A DNA stretch of 64,000 nt, from the NCBI GenBank assembly GCA_963843645.1, contig CAWJLE010000003.1:1178001-1242000 (forward strand), written 5' to 3'. Shown here in pieces: positions 51,843 to 59,116 of this stretch (the first letter of the stretch is position 1; every line of letters begins with the position of its first letter). This stretch comes from CAWJLE01 sp963843645 (lineage in GTDB: Bacteria; Chloroflexota; Anaerolineae; DAOTYC01). The notes under the pieces were generated by a model, which was not told the DNA's origin, did not search any database, and saw nothing but the letters and a program-made list of their open reading frames with translations. The position numbers and the translations under genes were made by a program.

Positions 51843-52655
51843 ATGACTGCGACCAAACGAGGGCTTCGACTCGGCAAGCTTGCCTGGGGCATCTACCTCG
51901 GCGTCCTGATCGTCATCTTGTGGATAATCTTCCTGATGCTTGCGTTCCACTCGCTGTTTCAGGGCGTGACACTGGAGTTCCCGCCCAAGGCCCTGACGCT
52001 GGAGAATTATGGGCGCATCACCGGCGAGTTCTTTCCAGCCCTCCGGTTGAGCCTGCTGCTGGGCCTGGTGACCGGCCTGTTCGACATGCTGCTGGCCATT
52101 CCGACGGCCTACGTGATGAACCGCTACGACTTCAAGGGCAAGAACCTGATCAATGCGATTCTCCTGGCACCCAACATGGTTCCGGCCATCTCACTGGCCC
52201 TGGGCCTGCTGGCGCTGTACCCGGCGCTCAACCTGCTCGATACATTCCCTGGCCTGGTTCTGTCGCTCGGCGTCATCACCATGCCCTACATGCTGCGCTC
52301 GGTAATGTCGGCGTTTAACGAGATGGACCCCTCCCTGGAGGAGGCGGCCCGCACCCTCGGCGCCGGTTTCTGGCGCACTTTCTTCACCATCACCCTGCCG
52401 CTCATCGGTCCCGGCGTGCTTGCCGGCTTGTTACTGAGCTTCATCATTGGCTTCAACGAGTTCACGATCATCATCTTCGTCTACGGTCCGCAGAACCTGC
52501 CGGCGTCGGTCTGGCTCTGGAATATGTTGCACATGTACGGCATCACGCCGCAATTCGCAGCGGCCGTGACCATCATGCAGCTCGTTTCCTTCGCTGTGCT
52601 GTTCGTTCTGGTCCGGGTCATCGGGCGCCGTTACCTGCAGGGCGTGGTGTTTTAA
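51843..52655 (+). CDS. ABC transporter permease (PotC-like)
   Basis: 270 residues, six predicted membrane helices, EAA loop E-E-A-A-R-T-L-G-A-G-F-W-R-T-F-F. The A-I-P-T-A-Y-V-M-N-R-Y near helix 3 and the G-F-N-E-F-T near helix 5 are typical of polyamine/ferric-type inner permeases. GAAAGGAGG precedes the ATG. The ATPase gene follows after a 186-nt repeat-filled gap. Confidence 0.92.
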   Translation: MTATKRGLRLGKLAWGIYLGVLIVILWIIFLMLAFHSLFQGVTLEFPPKALTLENYGRITGEFFPALRLSLLLGLVTGLFDMLLAIPTAYVMNRYDFKGKNLINAILLAPNMVPAISLALGLLALYPALNLLDTFPGLVLSLGVITMPYMLRSVMSAFNEMDPSLEEAARTLGAGFWRTFFTITLPLIGPGVLAGLLLSFIIGFNEFTIIIFVYGPQNLPASVWLWNMLHMYGITPQFAAAVTIMQLVSFAVLFVLVRVIGRRYLQGVVF

Positions 52656-52671
52656 GAGACGGGGCGTCGAA

Positions 52672-52820
52672 GTACGTAATGCGTGATGTGTAAAAACAGT
52701 AATACGTGATACGTAATGCGTGAAGGCCGACCCGAAAATCGCATCACCGATCACGAATCTATGTCCCACATGGCGCACTACCGGTCACGTATCACGCATT
52801 ACGTATCACTGCATTACGCA
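52672..52820. repeat. TACGTAATGCGTGA-type inverted/tandem repeat
   Basis: The left arm (52672-52724) has units such as TACGTAATGCGTGA and TACGTGATACGTAATGCGTG; the right arm (52785-52820) has their reverse complements CACGTATCACGCATTACGTA and CACTGCATTACGCA. A long imperfect stem is possible between the permease and ATPase genes. The family differs from the repeat at 22.2 kb but is built on the same plan. Confidence 0.88.
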
Positions 52821-52841
52821 TGACTTTCTAAGGAGTGCTCA

Positions 52842-53936
52842 ATGACTTCTGTCCGCATAGAGAACTTGACCAAGGTTTTCGGCAAAACTGTTGCCGTCAA
52901 CGGCGTGAGCCTCAACATCCCGGACGGCCAGCTCGTCACCCTGCTGGGCTCCAGCGGCTGTGGCAAGTCAACGACGCTGCGCTGCATCGCCGGCCTGATC
53001 GATCCGGACGGAGGAGCCATCTACTTCGACGATCGCTGCATCAACAACGTGCCGACATCGAAGCGCCGGATCGGCCTGCTGTTCCAGAGACTGGCCCTCT
53101 TCCCGCACATGCGCGTGTTCGACAACGTGGCCTTCGGCCTGCGGATGCAGGGCCGGCCCAAGGATGAGATCGACCGGCGCGTGAAGGACGCTTTGGAGCT
53201 GGTGCATCTGCCCGGCTACGAAAGCCGGTACCCGCGCCAGCTCTCCGGCGGTCAGCAGCAGCGCGTCGCCCTGGCCCGCACCGTCGTCACCGATCCAGAC
53301 ATTCTTCTCTTCGATGAACCGCTGTCCAGCCTGGACGCCAAACTGCGCGATGAGCTGAAGATCGAGATTCGCCGCCTGCACCAGCAGACCGGCAAGACGA
53401 CGATCTACGTGACCCACGACCAGGGTGAGGCCTTCGCAATCTCCGACAAGGTATACGTGATGAACGAAGGCCGGCTGGAGCAGGAAGGCACGCCGCTGGA
53501 TCTGTACGTGAACCCGGCCAGTCCCTTCGTGGCGGGGTTCATCGGCTCGAACAACTTCGTACCCGCTGTCGTCTCCGGCACGGATGCAAACAGGCCGGAC
53601 GAAGTGAAGGTCGATGCGCTGGGTTGTTCGTTGTGGTGCACGGCCGAAGACGGTCTGCACAAGGGCGATAGGATGCTCCTTCTCATTCGCCCAGAGGACA
53701 TCATGATCCTGCCTCGCACGGACGCCAACCAGGAAAATTGTTTGTCCGGCCAGATCATCGTCAGCACCTTCGCCGGAGCCAGCACCTACCTGGAGGTCGC
53801 TGCCGGTGGCCAGAGCCTGCGGGTGTCCGTCTACGGCGCCGCGCGCTTCGAATTCATCAACAGCGTCGGCCGCGACGTCCACCTGCAGCTGCGCCGCTGC
53901 GCCGCCATTCGCGCGCCTAAGGGCGTTGTGCAGTGA
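52842..53936 (+). CDS. ABC transporter ATP-binding protein (PotA-like)
   Basis: 364 residues. Walker A G-S-S-G-C-G-K-S-T, signature L-S-G-G-Q-Q-Q-R-V-A-L-A-R, Walker B I-L-L-F-D-E-P-L-S-S-L-D, and H-loop T-H-D. A C-terminal TOBE domain follows (L-L-I-R-P-E-D-I; Y-L-E-V-A-A-G-G-Q-S-L). The length and TOBE tail match the polyamine/iron MalK-like group and agree with the PotB/PotC permeases. AAGGAG precedes the ATG. Its stop overlaps the GTG start of the LarA-like gene (GTGA), showing translational coupling. Confidence 0.93.
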   Translation: MTSVRIENLTKVFGKTVAVNGVSLNIPDGQLVTLLGSSGCGKSTTLRCIAGLIDPDGGAIYFDDRCINNVPTSKRRIGLLFQRLALFPHMRVFDNVAFGLRMQGRPKDEIDRRVKDALELVHLPGYESRYPRQLSGGQQQRVALARTVVTDPDILLFDEPLSSLDAKLRDELKIEIRRLHQQTGKTTIYVTHDQGEAFAISDKVYVMNEGRLEQEGTPLDLYVNPASPFVAGFIGSNNFVPAVVSGTDANRPDEVKVDALGCSLWCTAEDGLHKGDRMLLLIRPEDIMILPRTDANQENCLSGQIIVSTFAGASTYLEVAAGGQSLRVSVYGAARFEFINSVGRDVHLQLRRCAAIRAPKGVVQ

Positions 53937-55201
53937 GAATCGACTTCCCCTACAAGGACGTCCCGCCCGCGGACGTGCCTGACTCACGCCTGATGGCCGT
54001 CGTCGGCCCAGCGGACTGCACGCCGGCGCAATCGGCTGAGACATTGATCCGGAACGCCCTGGCGAATCCCATCGGCTGCCCGGACTTGAGGGCTCTCGCC
54101 GCAGATGCCGGAAAATCTCCGCGGGTTTTGATTCTGGTGGACGACAATACTCGCCCTACCCCGGCATCCCTCATCGTGCCCTGGATCCTGCGTGAGCTAG
54201 GGCCCGAGCCTGAGGTGGGCTTCCTGATCGCCTCGGGTACGCATCGCCCCATGACCCCGGACGAGAAGTTGCACAAGCTGGGCCCGGACATCGTCGGTGT
54301 GTACCCCGTATTGGATCATCGCTGGGACAATTCGTCCGACCTGGAGAGCCTGGGCGAGACGCCATCGGGCATCCCGGTCGAGGTAAACCGGCTGCTGCTT
54401 TCAGCCGACCTGGTGCTGGGCGTCGGCCACGTCGCGCCGCACCGCATGTGCGGCTTCGGCGGTGGCGGCAAGATCGTCCAGCCGGGCGTGTGTGGCGCCG
54501 CCACCACCGGTCGCACCCATTGGGCAGCGGCAGCGTATCCCGGCGACCAGATCCTGGGCGTGGTGGAAAACCCAATACGCGCCGAGATGGAACGCGTCGC
54601 CCAACTGGCCGGCTTGTGCGCGGTCTTCAACGTCGTCATGAACTCCAAGGACCAAATGGTGGGGGCTTTTTTCGGAGCGCCGGTGCCCGCCCATCGGGCC
54701 GCAGCCGCGCTGTCCGCCGAAGTCTTCCGCGGCGAAGCGCCCGCTCTGGCCGACGTGGTGCTGATCGAATCGTATCCCGGCGACCTGGACATGTGGCAGG
54801 CCAGCAAGGCCCTCGCCGCCGCCGAGCTGGCCGTCAAGCCGGGCGGCGTCGTGATCCTCGTCACGCCGTGCCCCGAAGGCGTCAGCAGCGAGCACCCTGG
54901 AGTGCTCCAGTTCGGCTACCGCCCCCCGGCCGAGGTCAACCAGCGGGTGGAGCAGGGCGAGCTTACCGATCTGATGGTCGCAGCCGAGCTGGCCATCGGC
55001 GGCCGCGTCATCCGCGACCGCGCGCGTGGCATCCTGGTCAGTCCGTGCATCCCTGCGGCGGATGCGAGGCAGCTCGGCTTTGAGCCGGCCGCGACGCCGC
55101 AGGACGCGCTGGACAGCGCGCTGCGCTCCACCGGGCCCGAAGCGACCGTGCTCGTACTTCGCCACGGCGGAGAAATCCTCCCTGTGATAGGAGGTAAATA
55201 G
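53933..55201 (+). CDS. LarA-like (DUF2088) nickel-dependent racemase family protein
   Basis: 422 residues. The family's N-terminal motif V-D-D-N-T-R-P-T-P, then I-A-S-G-T-H-R-P-M-T, the H-V-A-P-H-R-M-C-G-F-G-G-G-G-K-I-V-Q-P-G segment that includes the cofactor-linked Lys region of lactate racemase, and D-M-W-Q-A-S-K-A-L-A are visible. Such proteins racemise or epimerise alpha-hydroxy acids with a nickel-pincer cofactor; the LarB/C/E cofactor genes are not in the window. Starting at the GTG that overlaps the ATPase stop, it is coupled to the importer, which hints that a hydroxy acid is part of the pathway. Whether the cofactor is used is inference. Confidence 0.85.
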   Translation: MRIDFPYKDVPPADVPDSRLMAVVGPADCTPAQSAETLIRNALANPIGCPDLRALAADAGKSPRVLILVDDNTRPTPASLIVPWILRELGPEPEVGFLIASGTHRPMTPDEKLHKLGPDIVGVYPVLDHRWDNSSDLESLGETPSGIPVEVNRLLLSADLVLGVGHVAPHRMCGFGGGGKIVQPGVCGAATTGRTHWAAAAYPGDQILGVVENPIRAEMERVAQLAGLCAVFNVVMNSKDQMVGAFFGAPVPAHRAAAALSAEVFRGEAPALADVVLIESYPGDLDMWQASKALAAAELAVKPGGVVILVTPCPEGVSSEHPGVLQFGYRPPAEVNQRVEQGELTDLMVAAELAIGGRVIRDRARGILVSPCIPAADARQLGFEPAATPQDALDSALRSTGPEATVLVLRHGGEILPVIGGK

Positions 55202-55230
55202 CCAGGGCGATTGCATCATAATCGCCCTGG
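55202..55230 (+). terminator. Terminator hairpin after the transporter operon
   Basis: CCAGGGCGATT (55202-55212) pairs exactly with AATCGCCCTGG (55220-55230), loop GCATCAT, directly after the stop of the LarA-like gene. No T tract follows. Confidence 0.7.
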
Positions 55231-55247
55231 GTAAGTAGCGCCGTCTC

Positions 55248-55276
55248 TTGAATTTGCGTTCATTCGGGTATACAAT
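55248..55276 (+). promoter_or_regulatory. Promoter for the pentapeptide-repeat gene
   Basis: TTGAAT (55248-55253), 17-bp spacer and TACAAT (55271-55276). Start near 55283; the ATG is at 55340. Confidence 0.65.
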
Positions 55277-55339
55277 ACAGCCTCTAAAGGTTTTCTGTTT
55301 GCAGCGAACCTGCTCTGCGACAGGAAAGGGGCAAGCCGG

Positions 55340-55714
55340 ATGAATGCAGAAGAGCTTCTCGCCTGCTACGGCGAAGGCGAACGGGATTTCAGCGATGCCG
55401 ATCTGGCCGGCGAGGACCTGCGTGGCCGAAACTTGAGCGGCGCCGATCTCACCGGGGCCGACCTGCGCGGCGCTGACTTGAGCGGAGCCAACCTCAGCGG
55501 AGCCTGTCTTCACGGTGCGAACCTGACCGATGCCATCCTTCATGGGACCGATCTCACCGGCGCCAATCTGGTTTTCGCCAACTTGACCGATGCCCGCCTG
55601 CAGCGCGCCAACCTGACTTTTGCGAATTTGAGCGGCGCTAACCTGTCCGGGGCGGACCTGACCTCCGCCACGACTGACATGGCCACTATGCCCAACGACA
55701 TCCGCCGTGCGTAG
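55340..55714 (+). CDS. Pentapeptide repeat protein
   Basis: 124 residues, nearly all A-(D/N)-L-x-x units from residue 20 to 112, such as A-D-L-T-G-A-D-L-R-G and A-N-L-S-G-A-C-L-H-G, forming a right-handed quadrilateral beta-helix of roughly four to five coils. Such proteins can mimic DNA or act as scaffolds; at this size no specific role can be given. Own promoter upstream and a terminator from the previous operon between them, so it is a single-gene unit. Convergent with the aldolase gene. Confidence 0.9.
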   Translation: MNAEELLACYGEGERDFSDADLAGEDLRGRNLSGADLTGADLRGADLSGANLSGACLHGANLTDAILHGTDLTGANLVFANLTDARLQRANLTFANLSGANLSGADLTSATTDMATMPNDIRRA

Positions 55715-55781
55715 CGTTTTCGCTCGTCGCGATTTCCGGCTCCTCTTCAGCAGCCAGAGAAGGACCCGCGGCAACCAAACC

Positions 55782-56561
55782 CTACTTCTGGGCAACCGCC
55801 GCGCGCAGCGTCTCCACTGCCGTCTTTCCACTCATCAAGAAGTTCAAGTCCGTCGAGTAGGTGATGAAGCGCATCCCCTTGGCCATCCAGCCTTTGAGCT
55901 GATCGATGTTCGACAGGTGTATGCCGGAAGCGACGCCATACCGAGCGCAGGCCGCGACCATCTTGTCGATCGCGGCGATTTCCTTCGGGTCCGTCTGCTG
56001 GCCCGGAATGCCTAGCGAGATCGACAGATCGTTGGGGCCGATCAGCGCCACGTCCACGCCCGGCACCGAGACCATCTCTTCGATGTGATCGACCGCCATC
56101 TGGCTCTCGATTTGCACGATCACCAGGTTCTCCTGATACGCCCACTGTACGTAGTCCGCGACATTCTCGCCCCGGTAATCCGTATGCCCACGGCCCACGG
56201 CGCATCCACGCTGCCCCATTGGCGGATACTTCATGTACTGCACCATCCGGCGGACGTCCTCTACCGTGTCCACCCGGGGGACCATCTCACCCTGCGCGCC
56301 GGCGTCCAGCGGCCGGCAGATCAAGTGGTATTCCAGGTCAGGCACCCGCACGAACGGCGCGATGTCCACCATCCGCGCTGCGTGGACGATGTCGGCCACG
56401 GTTTCCATGTTGAACGTGCCGTGCTCCATGTCAATGAAGAAGAAATCGAACCCTGCCAACTTGAGGATCTGAGCGATGGCGGGGTTGCGCACCTCGCCGA
56501 TCATGGTACCAACGACAGTCTCGCCCCGTTGCAGGGCCCGCTTGACTTTGTTCTCTTTCAC
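55782..56561 (-). CDS. HpcH/HpaI family aldolase
   Basis: 259 residues. G-T-M-I-G-E-V-R-N-P-A, F-F-F-I-D-M-E-H-G-T-F (catalytic His and metal region), V-R-V-P-D-L-E, V-Q-I-E-S (metal Glu) and G-P-N-D-L-S (metal Asp) match 4-hydroxy-2-oxoheptanedioate / 2-keto-3-deoxy acid aldolases, class II, metal-dependent, cleaving 4-hydroxy-2-oxo acids to pyruvate and an aldehyde. I chose GTG at 56561 with AAAGGAG 8 nt upstream; starting at 56612 would translate through the AGAAACCCGG hairpin. It could degrade sugar acids together with the FAH-type enzyme at 1.2 kb. Last gene of the run HEAT-tatA-tatA. Confidence 0.9.
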   Translation of the reverse strand: MKENKVKRALQRGETVVGTMIGEVRNPAIAQILKLAGFDFFFIDMEHGTFNMETVADIVHAARMVDIAPFVRVPDLEYHLICRPLDAGAQGEMVPRVDTVEDVRRMVQYMKYPPMGQRGCAVGRGHTDYRGENVADYVQWAYQENLVIVQIESQMAVDHIEEMVSVPGVDVALIGPNDLSISLGIPGQQTDPKEIAAIDKMVAACARYGVASGIHLSNIDQLKGWMAKGMRFITYSTDLNFLMSGKTAVETLRAAVAQK

Positions 56562-56591
56562 GTCCGGCGCTCCTTTGTTTCCTCTTTCAAC

Positions 56592-56632
56592 AGAAACCCG
56601 GTTTCCGGGCATTGCCCAGAAACCGGGTTTCT
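56592..56632. repeat. AGAAACCCGGTTTC hairpin element
   Basis: AGAAACCCGGTTTCCGGGC (56592-56610) pairs with 56614-56632 with one mismatch and a 3-nt loop. Each arm has its own palindromic AAACCCGGTTT core. It separates the aldolase gene from tatA and resembles a hairpin family that I recall being common between genes in Chloroflexota. Confidence 0.85.
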
Positions 56633-56658
56633 CATGCGTGCAATGGTTGGGCTCCGGC

Positions 56659-56868
56659 CTATTCGGCCTTCTCTTCGTCGCTCTTTTCGGTAACCTGCTG
56701 CGGCTTCTTCAACGACTCGTCTTCACTCGGGTCGTATGACGACGCCTTCTTGAATTCTCGGATGCCTTTGCCCAGCGCACCGCCTACTTCGCCCAGGCGG
56801 CCCACGCCGAACACCAGGACGACGATGACGAAGATGACGATCAATTCTGGTAGCCCAAGATTAGGCAT
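56659..56868 (-). CDS. tatA: Sec-independent translocase subunit TatA
   Basis: 69 residues. A short N-terminal membrane helix (L-P-E-L-I-V-I-F-V-I-V-V-L-V) ends in the hallmark F-G-V-G-R-L-G-E-V-G, followed by an amphipathic helix (A-L-G-K-G-I-R-E-F-K-K) and a charged tail. Builds the twin-arginine protein pore with TatC, which is not here. A strong AGGAAGGAGG ribosome site precedes the ATG. A second tatA is 111 nt upstream. Confidence 0.93.
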   Translation of the reverse strand: MPNLGLPELIVIFVIVVLVFGVGRLGEVGGALGKGIREFKKASSYDPSEDESLKKPQQVTEKSDEEKAE

Positions 56869-56979
56869 TGTTGTTCCTCCTTCCTGCCAAGCTCAACCAG
56901 ACACGAACGGCGGCTCAAAGACGCTCGCCGCCGCGCTGTCGCCCCCCCAATGGAGTTGGAATCAGGCCGTGATTACCGT

Positions 56980-57180
56980 CTACGCTTTCTTGTCAGCCCT
57001 GTCCGTGATCTTCTTAGCCGAGTTGGCATCGTCGAGGCTGTCGTACTGGGATTTCTTAAATTCGCGAATGCCATCGCCCATTGCCTTGCCGACATCCGCC
57101 AACCGCCCAACGCCGAACACCACGACGATGATGGCCAGGATGATCAGCATTTCCGGCAGCCCAAGATGAGGCAGTAACAT
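56980..57180 (-). CDS. tatA: Sec-independent translocase subunit TatA (second copy)
   Basis: 66 residues with the same plan as its neighbour: L-G-L-P-E-M-L-I-I-L-A-I-I-V-V-V helix, F-G-V-G-R-L-A-D-V-G hinge, A-M-G-D-G-I-R-E-F-K-K amphipathic helix and a charged tail. GAGGAAGGAGGAAGG lies upstream. It starts 29 nt after the HEAT-repeat gene's stop, so it may be cotranscribed with it. The two copies have diverged in the tail, which suggests separate roles (TatA versus TatE/B-like) or different levels of expression. Confidence 0.92.
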   Translation of the reverse strand: MLLPHLGLPEMLIILAIIVVVFGVGRLADVGKAMGDGIREFKKSQYDSLDDANSAKKITDRADKKA

Positions 57181-57209
57181 GGACCCTTCCTCCTTCCCCT
57201 CAGATCAGA

Positions 57210-58760
57210 TTAGCGTTCCATCCGGCGTTCCCGCTGGAGGTCTTCATTCGCCCGACTGACCCCGCGCTCCATCAGACGAGCGAGGAACGGGTGGCTGGCC
57301 GCTTCGCCATCGAGCAGCGTCATCGACGCCGCCATGGCCATTTCGGCCGTCCACTCGTCACCCAACAGCATGAGCCATTCGCTCATTTTCTCCAGCTGCA
57401 GCACCCAACGCGCCCTGGCCCGGTTGTCGAAACACCCGGCCATGACCTCCTGCAGCCACGCCGCCGAGTTGCGCCGGCCCGCATTCCGCCGCCGGCACAA
57501 GGAACGCATCGCCTGCCGATAAACGTGTTTGTCCGCCGAGTACCAGGTCGCGAACGCCACGTGGTCCAGCAGGCTGCCCGTGTACGGCAGCAGTTCAGCC
57601 GCCGCTTCTTTAGTCAATCTTGGTAAGCATCGCCTGTCGCCGATTCCGGAAACGTCGTAACCCCACAGGTAGTCACTGCACAGCCGATAGGCCACCGGCA
57701 ACGGTTCGTGCGTCGCAGCATTCAACGGCAAGGCGCGCCGCACCAATTCGCGACCGTAGTCGAAGTCCGCCTCCATCACGATGGAGTCCACCGGTGCATC
57801 GGACAGGGCGAACACGTGCAGCGAACCCTTCCGACGGTTGCCCGGGAACACTCGAGCCTGGGCTTGATCATCGCCGATGGCATCGACCACGCCCCGACTG
57901 TCGTTCAACAACACGTGCAAAAAGCAGCAAATCGCCTGCCCCGGAGCCGTGTGCATAAACCACACGCTCTGATTGCCCTCGCCGTCAGTCGGGCTGATCA
58001 GACAGCGCCAATCCGCGTCCGCCTGCGGCAGCGGCAGGATGTCCACTCCGCACAGCCGCAGCTTGCGCAACGACCGCTCCGCCAGCGCACGGACAGACCC
58101 TTCGGGCATCCCATTCGCCAGGCACTGGAGCGCCCGGCCTGACTCCGGCGTTCGGATGCGGCCCAATGCTTGCAGAGCCTGCTTCGCCACCGTCGCGCGG
58201 CTATCCTGCGCCAGCAGCCGCAGCGGCTCGACCATTCGCTCACCCTGCGTGCGTTCCAGCGCTTCCAGGATAGACAATACGACGCTGACCGGCTGTTCGT
58301 CTATCGCTTTTAAATAGTCCAGCAATACGAGGCGCGTATGCTCCGCCTCATCGAGCATTTCGGCAAAGGACTGGATGGCCACCTCTTCCGGGTTGGCCAG
58401 CCCCTCGAATAACTCGTCCTCCACATCCTCGTCCAGGAAACGCTCCAAGATGAGGAGGGCGCCCACACGCTCCCGATCCGAACGACGCTGCGAACCGGCC
58501 ACGTTGCGCAATGCCAGGCTGATCTCGTGAGAGTCGAGGTAGGTGGAGATGCGCCCGAGTGCGCCGAGCATGCGCCGATTGGGCGTGTCTAGATTGCGCA
58601 AGATTACCGGGATCACGTCCCGGCCCGCGCCCGCTATCCGCCCCGCTCGCTCTTCAAACTCACTGTCCGAAGCCACCTCAAGCATACCGAAAATCTCGGC
58701 CTCAATCTGGTGGCGGTGCCGCACCGTCTCGATGACCTTGCTGCCGCGTGTGTTCGCCAT
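57210..58760 (-). CDS. HEAT-repeat protein of unknown function
   Basis: 516 residues. The N-terminal ~230 residues are paired helices of HEAT type (V-I-P-V-I-L-R-N-L-D; A-K-Q-A-L-Q-A-L-G-R-I), which bind proteins. The middle and C-terminal parts do not show a fold I recognise; they include Y-L-W-G-Y-D-V and S-L-C-R-R-R-N-A-G-R-R. No signal peptide or membrane segment. GGGAGGAG precedes the ATG at 58760. Located just ahead of the tatA pair on the same strand with its own promoter at about 58850; a link to protein export is possible but only positional. Confidence 0.75.
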   Translation of the reverse strand: MANTRGSKVIETVRHRHQIEAEIFGMLEVASDSEFEERAGRIAGAGRDVIPVILRNLDTPNRRMLGALGRISTYLDSHEISLALRNVAGSQRRSDRERVGALLILERFLDEDVEDELFEGLANPEEVAIQSFAEMLDEAEHTRLVLLDYLKAIDEQPVSVVLSILEALERTQGERMVEPLRLLAQDSRATVAKQALQALGRIRTPESGRALQCLANGMPEGSVRALAERSLRKLRLCGVDILPLPQADADWRCLISPTDGEGNQSVWFMHTAPGQAICCFLHVLLNDSRGVVDAIGDDQAQARVFPGNRRKGSLHVFALSDAPVDSIVMEADFDYGRELVRRALPLNAATHEPLPVAYRLCSDYLWGYDVSGIGDRRCLPRLTKEAAAELLPYTGSLLDHVAFATWYSADKHVYRQAMRSLCRRRNAGRRNSAAWLQEVMAGCFDNRARARWVLQLEKMSEWLMLLGDEWTAEMAMAASMTLLDGEAASHPFLARLMERGVSRANEDLQRERRMER

Positions 58761-58846
58761 GTGCTCCTCCCAGCTGGGGATTGCATGAGAGGCTCAAAGA
58801 TGATGACGACAATCTCTGAGTTTGGGGAGAGTATTCTTTGAAAGCC

Positions 58847-58875
58847 ATTATATCACACATCTCGGAGGGCAACAA
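58847..58875 (-). promoter_or_regulatory. Promoter for the HEAT/tatA run
   Basis: Read on the minus strand: TTGTTG (58875-58870), 17-bp spacer and TATAAT (58852-58847). Start near 58840, about 80 nt ahead of the ATG at 58760. Confidence 0.65.
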
Positions 58876-58910
58876 GTCCAACCGTCGCGCTCTCGCCGCC
58901 CCCGATGACT

Positions 58911-58944
58911 GTACCACCTGGTACTATTATATCACCAATGGTAC
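58911..58944 (-). promoter_or_regulatory. Clustered GTACCA/TGGTAC sites around a TATAAT box
   Basis: GTACCA-CC-TGGTAC (58911-58924) is a perfect inverted repeat; TGGTAC recurs at 58939-58944, 20 bp from the first. A minus-strand TATAAT (58931-58926) lies between them. The arrangement suggests a regulator binding at a second, upstream promoter of the HEAT gene. Confidence 0.4.
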
Positions 58945-59065
58945 GAAAATGAAAGAGCATTCCGGTGCGAGTTTGGCTTATTTTTCTACGCGAGATTGCA
59001 CGTTCGAAGAGAGTATCCGGCTACAGTGACGAGTCGCCAAAATCTCAAAAGGTGAAACACGACGA

Positions 59066-59092
59066 CAACCGGCAGGCGAGGCCTGCCGGTTG
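59066..59092 (-). terminator. Terminator hairpin after the PHP gene
   Basis: CAACCGGCAGGC (59066-59077) pairs exactly with GCCTGCCGGTTG (59081-59092), loop GAG. It lies 24 nt beyond the stop codon of the minus-strand PHP gene. Confidence 0.75.
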
Positions 59093-59116
59093 CTCGCACT
59101 CGTGCGACTCAATAGG

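Larger units (their letters stand above)
58761..59116. other. Intergenic region upstream of the HEAT gene
   Basis: Holds the HEAT-gene promoter (58847-58875), a cluster of GTACCA/TGGTAC half-sites around a second -10-like box (58911-58944), and the terminator of the PHP gene (59066-59092). Short frames at 58838-59029 are unconvincing. Confidence 0.6.

Noticed and set aside
52672..52820. Possible replication origin or DnaA-box cluster
   Set aside because: The units are TACGTAATGCGTGA-like, not TTATCCACA, and no dnaA, dnaN or gyrase gene is near.
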